Shown: positions 7,189 through 13,057 of the stretch, piece by piece
Position numbering within the stretch: position 1 is the stretch's first letter
Layout: each line of letters opens with the position of its first letter
Assembly (NCBI GenBank): GCA_023416335.1
Contig: JAEZHY010000021.1
Location: forward strand, 1-13,057
Direction of reading: 5' to 3'
Length of the DNA stretch: 13,057 nt
Source of the DNA: Pseudomonadota bacterium
GTDB taxonomy: Bacteria; Desulfobacterota; Syntrophobacteria; Syntrophobacterales; Syntrophobacteraceae
The notes under the pieces: model-generated
Databases searched by the model: none
Told to the model about the DNA's origin: nothing
The model's input: only the letters and a program-made list of their open reading frames with translations
Translations under genes and position numbers: made by a program

Positions 7189-8301
7189 TCAGGTGATCGC
7201 GTACCTATCGGCGTCCTTGCGCCTGAGTTCGAGCCCGAAGCCGGGACGGTCCGGATCGGGATAAAGGACACCCTTTCTTGGACTGAGAGTCCCATTGAAA
7301 AGCATGTGCTCGATCCTTACATGATCGTGGAAGTATTCCAGGTTTATTGCGGGAATTGAGGCGCAGCAGGCATGAGCGTGAATAGATGGTGCTGTGTGCG
7401 CGGAAAACGGAAGACCGAACGATTCGCATACTGCGGATGCATGCATGAACCCCGTGATTCCTCCGCAGCGGGTCCCGTCCGCCTGCAATACGTCCACGGC
7501 ACCGGCTTCGAGCATGCGCCGAAAATAATGGAGATCGTATCCGTATTCTCCCGCAGTTATGTTCATGCAGGAAGGCGCCCGGTCCCGGATGAGACGGAGT
7601 CCGCTGAGATCGTCCGATGAGACCGGCTCTTCGAACCAGCCCACGTTTAATTCGGCGAAAAGCTCTGCGAAGTGGATCGCCTGCTTGCGCGTGTATGCTC
7701 CATTCGCGTCCACGAACAATCCGGCATCCGGTCCGATGGCATCTCTGGCCGCTCGGACCCGCTTTGGATCTTCATCCGGGTGGGTTCCTACCTTCATCTT
7801 GACCTGTCCGATGCCTTCAGAAACCCATCCGGCAAGTTGCTTCTGCAAAACGGGAACAGGGTAGGAAGTGAACCCTCCGCTTCCGTAAACGGTTATTCCC
7901 TCGCGAACTGGTCCGAGCAGTCGGGCAACGGACAGATCCAGCAGCTTTGCCTTGAGGTCCCAGACAGCGTTGTCCACTGCGGATATTGCCATGGATGCCA
8001 CTCCTGGCCGCCCATGATTTCTGACCGCCTTTGCCATGGATTCCCAAACCTCGTTCGTGGCGAAAGCATCTTTGCCGACTACAACCGGTTCAAGGACATC
8101 ATGTACGAAGCGGAATGTTGCCGTATCCGCATAGCTGTAGCCCAGGCCCGTCTTGCCGCCGGCTGTCGGTTCGACCACGACGATTGTTGTCGAACCCCAG
8201 GCAATCGTTCCGTCTGCTTCAGGGTAATCGGTTGGGATCTTGTATGCTGCAACCTTGAGACTTTCGATGGGGACGAGCGAAGATCTCGGTGAGATTCCCA
8301 T
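7189..8301 (-). CDS. Enolase-superfamily enzyme, mandelate racemase subgroup (probable sugar-acid dehydratase)
   Basis: The 370-residue protein has the N-terminal capping domain (about 8-130) and a C-terminal barrel. Active-site residues can be read directly: a KxK pair K168/K170 at the second strand, metal ligands D198 (VDANGAY), E224 (FEEP) and E252 (AGEYGYD), and the D275/H302 dyad (QADGTRCGG and SAHTAPSIHAH) that marks the mandelate racemase subgroup. Members abstract the proton alpha to a carboxylate and are mostly sugar-acid dehydratases (gluconate, galactonate, arabinonate and similar) or racemases. The exact substrate cannot be read here. The ATG at 8301 is chosen because longer forms run into the poxB-like gene and no other start lies in the 80-bp gap. 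Its ribosome site is weak (GGGA). It follows the PoxB-like gene on the same strand and precedes the ASRT gene. Confidence 0.9.
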   Translation of the reverse strand: MGISPRSSLVPIESLKVAAYKIPTDYPEADGTIAWGSTTIVVVEPTAGGKTGLGYSYADTATFRFVHDVLEPVVVGKDAFATNEVWESMAKAVRNHGRPGVASMAISAVDNAVWDLKAKLLDLSVARLLGPVREGITVYGSGGFTSYPVPVLQKQLAGWVSEGIGQVKMKVGTHPDEDPKRVRAARDAIGPDAGLFVDANGAYTRKQAIHFAELFAELNVGWFEEPVSSDDLSGLRLIRDRAPSCMNITAGEYGYDLHYFRRMLEAGAVDVLQADGTRCGGITGFMHASAVCESFGLPFSAHTAPSIHAHACCASIPAINLEYFHDHVRIEHMLFNGTLSPRKGVLYPDPDRPGFGLELRRKDADRYAIT

Positions 8302-8318
8302 AATAATGTGTCCCGTAT

Positions 8319-8366
8319 GAAAAGAAGGAGGCAGCCTGGACCGTGTTTCCGGTTCAAGTTGCCTCC
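8319..8366 (-). terminator. Possible intrinsic terminator or attenuator between the PoxB-like and enolase-family genes
   Basis: On the minus strand, GGAGGCA (8366-8360) pairs perfectly with TGCCTCC (8333-8327). Inside this, ACCG (8353-8350) pairs with CGGT (8343-8340). The outer stem is followed at once by TTCTTTTC. It lies 16 bp after the PoxB-like stop and 18-25 bp before the next start codon. The interior loop is large and the T-run is interrupted, so it would probably give partial read-through rather than full termination. Confidence 0.4.
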
Positions 8367-8381
8367 AAAGGGAAATGTTAC

Positions 8382-10133
8382 CTATGTCAAGTCGCGTACC
8401 TTGTCCGCGATTACGGTCAGCGCGATTTTGCCTCGATATGGGGTGCCCCGCACCAATGCTTCGGCGAAGTGCTTTGCCTGTTCGAACTTGATCTTGGGAG
8501 GAAGGGGGGGTTCGTTCGGATCCACTACCGCTTCTATTACAACTGGGCCCTGCACCGCGAAGGCCTGGTCGAGGATTTTCCCGCATTCTTTGGGATCCGT
8601 TATGGTGAATCCCGATCCGCCGCAGGCGCGCGCGAATGCGGCAAAATCGATCGGCAGGAACTCGCATCCGAACTCGGGATTTCCAAGCAGTACGATCTGC
8701 TCCCATTTTATCTGGCCAAGCGTGTTATTTTTGAGGACAACGATCTTAATAGGCAGCTTGTATTTCACCGCGGTCGAGAAGTCGGCCATAAGCATGGAAA
8801 AGGCACCGTCGCCTACGATGGCCACGCACTGCCGATCGGGAAACGCCACCTGCGCCCCGATTGCGTAAGGGAGTCCGCAGGCCATTGTTGCCAGGTTTCC
8901 GGAAATTGAATGCTTCTGACCGCGTCTCACCGGCATGTACCTGGCCCACCATGTGGCGGCAGTCCCGGAGTCGCAGGAGACGATCGCGCTGTCGGAGAGC
9001 CGCTTGCCGAGTTCCCATGCGACCACCTGGGGCTTCATGGGGCTCGAGTCGTCGGTCCCTCGCTTCTCGACCAGTTCCCACCACTCTTTCATGCCTTTCT
9101 GGGCAGTTTCGAGAAACGAGCGATTCGCGTTCCTTTTCAGGAGGGGAAGCAGGATCTGGAGGGTTCGTTTGGTATCTCCGACCAGGCCTACCTCAACAGG
9201 ATACCTCAAGCCGATACGGCTGGGATTCATATCTATCTGGACCCCTCTGGCCTGACCCGGCTTGGGATAGAATTCGATATATGGAAAGCAACTCCCTGCG
9301 ATGAACAGGGTATCGCAGGCCTCCATGGCTTCCTGCGATGGCTTTGTTCCCACAAGGCCGACCTGCCCCGTTGTATAAGGGCTGTCGTCCGGAATCGCCC
9401 CTTTGCCCAGAAGAGCTTTAATTATGGGAGCGCCCAGCACCTCGGCGGCCTTTTCCAGTTCATCTGTTGCATCCAGCGCGCCCTGTCCGGCCAGGATGGC
9501 GATCTTCTTTCCGGCGTTCAGCACTTCGGCCGCAGCTTTGATGCTGTCCTCGGAAGGCAGGCGCGCGCTTCTGGCATGAACCTCCGACACATGCTGAGGA
9601 ACATTCCTTTTGGACCGTTGGTCCGCCTTCATTTCCTCCGACTGGAAATCGACCGGCATAGTAATATGCGCAACTCCCTTGAAAGAGAGGGCGGAGCGGC
9701 AGGCAAGTTCCGTAACATTTCGGGTATGTGCCGGCCCCATGATCCGGGAGTTGTACACACAGAGGTCTTCGTAGAGCTTGTCGAGTTCGACGTCCTGTTG
9801 CGTGTGTGTTTCGATCAGGTCGTGAAATTGCAGGCCTGTTATTGCCAGTACCGGCTGACTGTCAAGTTTGGCATCGTAAAGACCGTTAAGCAGGTGGATT
9901 CCACCCGGCCCGGAAGTGGCCAGGCAAACCCCGAGTCGCCCGGTAAACTTGGCGTAGGCGCAGGCCATGAATGCGGCGGCTTCTTCGTGACGCACATGAA
10001 TGAAACGGATTTTGTCCTGGCGTTTTCGGAGTGCTTCCATAATTCCGTTAATGCCGTCTCCCGGCAGGCCGAAAATTACGTCAACTCCCCATTCCATTAA
10101 CGTTTCAACAAGGACATCGGCGGCTGTAGGCAT
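8382..10133 (-). CDS. PoxB-like thiamine-diphosphate enzyme (pyruvate:quinone oxidase / acetolactate synthase superfamily)
   Basis: The 583-residue protein has the three domains of the pyruvate oxidase/acetolactate synthase superfamily. The N-terminal Pyr domain carries the catalytic glutamate in VRHEEAAAF (E50). The central FAD/Rossmann-like domain runs from about 195 to 345. The C-terminal PP domain holds the thiamine-diphosphate motif from GDG (441-443) to NN (469-470). The C-terminal EPPLPPKIKFEQAKHFAE segment resembles PoxB-type proteins more than acetolactate synthases. PoxB decarboxylates pyruvate to acetate and CO2 and reduces membrane quinone. Whether this protein carries a comparable lipid-binding tail is not clear. 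The ATG at 10133 has GGAG six bases upstream. It follows the GMC gene after 162 bp and precedes the enolase-family gene after 80 bp. A 2-oxo-acid decarboxylase with another substrate remains possible. Confidence 0.88.
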   Translation of the reverse strand: MPTAADVLVETLMEWGVDVIFGLPGDGINGIMEALRKRQDKIRFIHVRHEEAAAFMACAYAKFTGRLGVCLATSGPGGIHLLNGLYDAKLDSQPVLAITGLQFHDLIETHTQQDVELDKLYEDLCVYNSRIMGPAHTRNVTELACRSALSFKGVAHITMPVDFQSEEMKADQRSKRNVPQHVSEVHARSARLPSEDSIKAAAEVLNAGKKIAILAGQGALDATDELEKAAEVLGAPIIKALLGKGAIPDDSPYTTGQVGLVGTKPSQEAMEACDTLFIAGSCFPYIEFYPKPGQARGVQIDMNPSRIGLRYPVEVGLVGDTKRTLQILLPLLKRNANRSFLETAQKGMKEWWELVEKRGTDDSSPMKPQVVAWELGKRLSDSAIVSCDSGTAATWWARYMPVRRGQKHSISGNLATMACGLPYAIGAQVAFPDRQCVAIVGDGAFSMLMADFSTAVKYKLPIKIVVLKNNTLGQIKWEQIVLLGNPEFGCEFLPIDFAAFARACGGSGFTITDPKECGKILDQAFAVQGPVVIEAVVDPNEPPLPPKIKFEQAKHFAEALVRGTPYRGKIALTVIADKVRDLT

Positions 10134-10295
10134 TGAAAACTCCAGAGATTCGCAGGTTTAATGCAGGTATATAGAGGGCAAAGTTGAGACCAAAATAATG
10201 AAGGGGAAATATGTCAATAATGGGTTCTATCGTGTAATTCTCTCGCAGACGGACCGTAGTTTGATCGTCGTAGTCAAAATGGACCAGTCCGATGA
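10134..10295. promoter_or_regulatory. Intergenic region between the GMC and PoxB-like genes
   Basis: This 162-bp gap within a run of minus-strand genes is somewhat AT-richer than its neighbours. It carries a perfect TTGACA on the minus strand (10217-10212), but no acceptable -10 box lies 15-18 bases downstream. It may hold a separate promoter for the PoxB-like gene. I see no clear terminator after the GMC stop. Confidence 0.3.
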
Positions 10296-11936
10296 TCAGA
10301 GTTCCCGCCTTGCGGCAAGTTCCCGGATGCGGTCGCCGATCCGGCAAGCCAGGGCCTGTATGGTCAGCGAGGGATTAACGGCGCCGCTGGTCGGGAAGAG
10401 AGATCCGTCGCAAATCCAGAGGTTCGGAATATCCCATGTGCGCCCGTCCGCATTGGTTACGCTGCTTTTCGGATCGGTGCCCATGCGGCACGTACCCAGC
10501 AGGTGAGCCGTTCCTCCTTCATGCCAGATATCGCGGCCTCCTATGGCCTCGAAACACTGACGCATGTAATTCAATGAATGCGTGAAAAGCTTCTTGTCGT
10601 TTTCGCAGTAAGAAAAGACGGTGCGGGCGATTTTCAGCCCGAATCGGTCTTTCTCGTCGGCAAGTTCCACCCGGTTTAATTCCCGGGGGAGGACTTCCCC
10701 GACGATTTTAAGCCCGGCTTGGTGGATGTATTTTGCCATTTCGTTTCGCAAAGCCATTCCCCAGAGGCCGCGTTTTCCGGAAACACTGTGGGCCCATTCA
10801 ATCGGCAGAGGCCCCTGGCTCAGAAAGATATACCCGCCGTCGAAATCTTTGCCTTCATCCGTATAGTTCCAGTGCTCCGTGATGGCCATGCAGGGAGGTC
10901 CCTTGTACCAGCGGATTTCTTCATCCATCGTCGCCCAGACTGCATGGTTGGATTGCGGCATCAGGTTCTTGCCGACCAGCCCGCTCGAATTTGCCAGTCC
11001 GTCAGGAAACTGAGGGCAGGCGGAATTCAGCAGCAAGCGGGGGGTCTCGATTGCATATCCGGCGACTACGACATTGCGTGCTTTTTGGCGCCGCCATTGT
11101 CCGTTGAAGTTGTACAGGATACCTGTGACTCTATCGTTCCTGCCGATTTCGATCTTTCCCACCATGCACCGGTCGCGAATCTCGGCTCCGGCCTTTAATG
11201 CTCTGGGTATCCAAGTGACCAGCGGGCTTTGCTTCGCATTAGTCGAGCATCCTATGACGCAGAAGCCTCTGTAAACGCAGGGATGGGCTTTGCCTCGCGG
11301 TGCAGATATCGTGGCCAGCGGGGTAGGCGCCCACGCAATTCCCATTGCTTCAGCGGCGCGAGCCAGTACGAGTCCGGGAGCATTGACGGGGTGTGCTCGG
11401 TAAGGATACCGGCCGCGCGGAGGTCCCCAGGGGTATGTCACAGGACCTGCTATTTTGAGCGCTTGTTCCACCTCTTCATAGTAGCGCCACAGTTCCCGCC
11501 AGTCGATCGGCCAATCTACTCCGTAGCCAAGAAGAGACCGGGCTTTGAGTCGCTCGGGGCGGAAGCGGAGCGACACCATTGTGAAGTGGACGGTGCTGCC
11601 GCCAACTCCCTGTCCGCTGTTGTTGCTTCCAAGCTCGAGCGGCTCTTCGCCTGCGCAAATTCGGGGGTCGTTCCAGTAAAGCCTGGCCTGCGTGGTTTCG
11701 TCCGAGGCGAATTCCTCCTGAGGCCGCCTGAATGGACCGACATCAAAGGCTACAACCGAAAAGCCGGCTTCCGAGAGTTTGCAGGCAAGAGTTGCACCGC
11801 CGGCGCCGGCGCCTACTACGACGAAATCAATCTCTTCGTCGTCCGAGTAGCAGCGCATGGGCACCCATCCTCCCTGGTGGAAGACATCTGGAGCGCGTCC
11901 CTCATGGATGCAGGGCAGAAGCGAGGAATCATTCAT
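10296..11936 (-). CDS. GMC-family flavin dehydrogenase, catalytic subunit with a putative [3Fe-4S] cysteine motif
   Basis: From the ATG at 11936 the protein is 546 residues. It has the FAD-binding glycine motif VVVGAGAGG (39-47), a GGSTVHF flavin-contact segment (112-118), and the C-terminal GMC signature with the catalytic His/Asn pair (H478 in GGTAHLLGTCRMG and N521 in SGAVNPSLTIQA). C220, C226 and C230 form C-x5-C-x3-C, the spacing known for the [3Fe-4S] cluster of heterotrimeric FAD glucose, fructose and gluconate dehydrogenases. The substrate is probably a sugar or sugar acid but cannot be read. GGAGG six bases before the ATG fixes the start, and it overlaps the small-subunit gene by eight bases. 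A longer in-frame ATG at 11978 is unlikely. It has no signal peptide. Export, if it occurs, would need a partner. Confidence 0.9.
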   Translation of the reverse strand: MNDSSLLPCIHEGRAPDVFHQGGWVPMRCYSDDEEIDFVVVGAGAGGATLACKLSEAGFSVVAFDVGPFRRPQEEFASDETTQARLYWNDPRICAGEEPLELGSNNSGQGVGGSTVHFTMVSLRFRPERLKARSLLGYGVDWPIDWRELWRYYEEVEQALKIAGPVTYPWGPPRGRYPYRAHPVNAPGLVLARAAEAMGIAWAPTPLATISAPRGKAHPCVYRGFCVIGCSTNAKQSPLVTWIPRALKAGAEIRDRCMVGKIEIGRNDRVTGILYNFNGQWRRQKARNVVVAGYAIETPRLLLNSACPQFPDGLANSSGLVGKNLMPQSNHAVWATMDEEIRWYKGPPCMAITEHWNYTDEGKDFDGGYIFLSQGPLPIEWAHSVSGKRGLWGMALRNEMAKYIHQAGLKIVGEVLPRELNRVELADEKDRFGLKIARTVFSYCENDKKLFTHSLNYMRQCFEAIGGRDIWHEGGTAHLLGTCRMGTDPKSSVTNADGRTWDIPNLWICDGSLFPTSGAVNPSLTIQALACRIGDRIRELAARREL

Positions 11937-12543
11937 TCTTGACCTCCATCGCCTCCCATGGATCGCTCCTGTCGGCACCGAGTCTGAAGTAACCTCTTGG
12001 AGATGCCGGTCCCCCGAAACCGATCTCGTTCCAGGCCTCCGGGTGGGCGTAATAGACGGCAGTCACATCATGCAGCACTCGAGCAGTGAAAAAGCGACCG
12101 GCAGGCAGCCTCTGCCAGACCTCGCTTTGCACTTCTTCCTTCTGAATGGAACTCAGTATTTCGTCCTGCTGCTCGGGGGAAAGTTCGAGAAACATGGATC
12201 CAAACCGAAGACGGCTCTCGTCGTCTATTCCTTTGAGGCCGAGTTTCCATGACTCCTGCATGGAAGGCATGTCTTCGTAACGGTATCCATCCTTTTGATC
12301 GTTATACATCTTGCCGTCTATGAAGGGAGCAATCGGTACGGGAGACTCGGGGCGGTCCGGCTGGGGAATTATGCGGTTGCATACGGCTTTGAGAGTTTCC
12401 CATTCGTCCGGGTCGAAAAATCTGCGTTCCGGAATTTCGGCCAGTCTTTTTTCGACGACCTTCCGGGTCTGCTCATTCCAGGATGGCGAGTCCCATTTAT
12501 CGAGTACGTTGTATCCCGGAAAGCGGTGGATGAATTTGCGCAT
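11929..12543 (-). CDS. Gluconate 2-dehydrogenase subunit 3-like small subunit without a Tat signal
   Basis: With the ATG at 12543 the protein is 204 residues. It matches the small-subunit (subunit 3) family that accompanies GMC dehydrogenases: FFDPDEWETLKAVCNRIIP near the N-terminus, a middle region with LSPEQQDEILSSIQ, and a C-terminal ARVLHDVTAVYYAHPEAWNEIGFGGP segment. Classical members carry a Tat signal and carry the GMC subunit to the periplasm. This one begins MRKFIHRFPGYNVLDKW with no twin-arginine leader or hydrophobic stretch. AGGA eight bases upstream favours 12543. An in-frame ATG at 12558 is the alternative and adds only MRKHL. The stop overlaps the GMC start, and the 5' end lies inside the upstream membrane-protein gene, so the three are tightly linked. 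Confidence 0.85.
   Translation of the reverse strand: MRKFIHRFPGYNVLDKWDSPSWNEQTRKVVEKRLAEIPERRFFDPDEWETLKAVCNRIIPQPDRPESPVPIAPFIDGKMYNDQKDGYRYEDMPSMQESWKLGLKGIDDESRLRFGSMFLELSPEQQDEILSSIQKEEVQSEVWQRLPAGRFFTARVLHDVTAVYYAHPEAWNEIGFGGPASPRGYFRLGADRSDPWEAMEVKNE
11943..11947 (-). promoter_or_regulatory. Ribosome-binding site that fixes the GMC gene start
   Basis: A perfect GGAGG sits six bases before the ATG at 11936, inside the last codons of the small-subunit gene. It decides against the longer reading frame that starts at 11978. Confidence 0.8.
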
Positions 12544-13057
12544 CAGGTGTTTCCTCATGGTTCAGAAGCGGGAGGGATGCCAGTCCGGCGAGAGCCATTC
12601 CGGTAAAGCCCAGAGGGGCGGGCAGCGGCGGCCCCTGGAGTATCATTTGGCTCCAGTTGTGCCATCCGCCCATATTGCGGTGAACGCCGAAAGCATGGAA
12701 TCCGATACCGGCGAGCCCGATAAGAGACGTCGCTTTCAAAATGGAGGAAGCCGCTTTCAGTATCTTCGGGGAAGGCCGAACTGCTGCGACGGCAAGCACG
12801 GCGGTTGCTGCGGGGGGGATGATCATGGGCACGTACTGAAACGGATCCTGGAAAGCTCCGCGGAAATGATAGAGGAAAGCTTCGGCTACGGTTGCGGCCA
12901 TTCCGAAAGCTGTGAGACCGACGAGCGCACGCCCGGCCTGCATGCCCTTCACTGAGGAACGCCCCCAGTTGCCTGAGAGATACTCGGCAGCTACTCCGAA
13001 TACCCCAGCCATAAGAATCGCTCCGGGAGCGCCGACCGGGGCACCGTAAAAGGCATT
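12497..13057 (-). CDS. Polytopic membrane protein linked to the GMC dehydrogenase, N-terminus cut by window edge
   Basis: The frame is open to the right edge; the visible part is 186 codons, ending at 12497. It includes the first internal Met at 13012 and 15 codons upstream of it (ending APVGAPGAIL) that look coding, so the true start is probably outside. About five hydrophobic segments are visible. The histidines, numbered from the Met at 13012, are H49 in FLYHFRG and H106, H111 and H118 in GFHAFGVHRNMGGWHNW, near predicted helix ends. I do not recognise a named family. The 3' end overlaps the small-subunit gene by 47 bases. The overlap and order suggest it is the membrane partner or electron acceptor of the dehydrogenase, which is inference. 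Confidence 0.75.
   Translation of the reverse strand, partial: NAFYGAPVGAPGAILMAGVFGVAAEYLSGNWGRSSVKGMQAGRALVGLTAFGMAATVAEAFLYHFRGAFQDPFQYVPMIIPPAATAVLAVAAVRPSPKILKAASSILKATSLIGLAGIGFHAFGVHRNMGGWHNWSQMILQGPPLPAPLGFTGMALAGLASLPLLNHEETPDAQIHPPLSGIQRTR

Noticed and set aside
8302..8706. Longer N-terminus for the enolase-family protein
   Set aside because: The extension would run deep into the PoxB-like gene in another frame, and its residues do not resemble the capping domain, which begins normally after the Met at 8301.
8910..10100. Long open frame of 396 codons on the plus strand
   Set aside because: It lies wholly antisense to the PoxB-like gene, whose protein has clear motifs throughout. 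The plus-strand product has no recognisable domain and an unlikely composition. It is a coding shadow.
10212..10217. Perfect TTGACA hexamer (minus strand) upstream of the PoxB-like gene
   Set aside because: No TATAAT-like sequence lies at 15-18 bp spacing. I do not call a promoter on the -35 alone.

Overview
The window comes from a bacterial chromosome, moderately GC-rich apart from one AT-rich intergenic stretch (about 5635-5990). A Tat-exported, respiratory iron-sulfur/NrfD complex and quinone-linked dehydrogenases point to a Gram-negative respiring bacterium. The protein styles would suit a Desulfobacterota- or Acidobacteriota-like lineage, but no marker gene fixes the taxon. There are no RNA genes, insertion sequences, CRISPR arrays or phage genes. 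Ten protein genes can be supported, nine of them on the minus strand.

Region 1 (1-4148, minus): an alternative complex III (ACIII)-type quinol-oxidising module. actB encodes a large Tat-signal protein that fuses a molybdopterin-oxidoreductase-like domain to a ferredoxin domain. It overlaps by ATGA the gene for an NrfD-family membrane subunit (actC), which runs off the left edge. No pentahaem cytochrome (actA) lies upstream of actB. The ferredoxin domain has an Asp in place of a normally conserved Cys.

Region 2 (4442-5988): a DUF421 (YetF-like) membrane protein and a DUF4396 membrane protein on the minus strand, followed by an AT-rich divergent region holding a 15-bp perfect palindrome. The DUF4396 reading frame continues upstream of its first ATG as a hydrophobic helix with no usual start codon, so its 5' end is abnormal or misread.

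Region 3 (5989-6749): a plus-strand exported SYLF (Ysc84-type) protein, closed by a strong intrinsic terminator where it converges on region 4.

Region 4 (6750-13057, minus): a carbon-oxidation cluster. In transcription order it holds a polytopic membrane protein (partial at the right edge), a gluconate-2-dehydrogenase subunit-3-like small subunit, a GMC flavin dehydrogenase with a C-x5-C-x3-C [3Fe-4S]-type motif, a PoxB-like thiamine-diphosphate enzyme, an enolase-superfamily (mandelate racemase subgroup) sugar-acid enzyme, and a lone ASRT-type 'sensory rhodopsin transducer' protein with no rhodopsin nearby. The working inference is that a sugar or sugar acid is oxidised by the flavin dehydrogenase, dehydrated by the enolase-family enzyme and eventually yields pyruvate for the PoxB-like enzyme. 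Electrons would then enter the quinone pool, which the region 1 complex could drain. The ASRT protein would be a small-molecule (sugar) binding partner rather than a photosignalling one.
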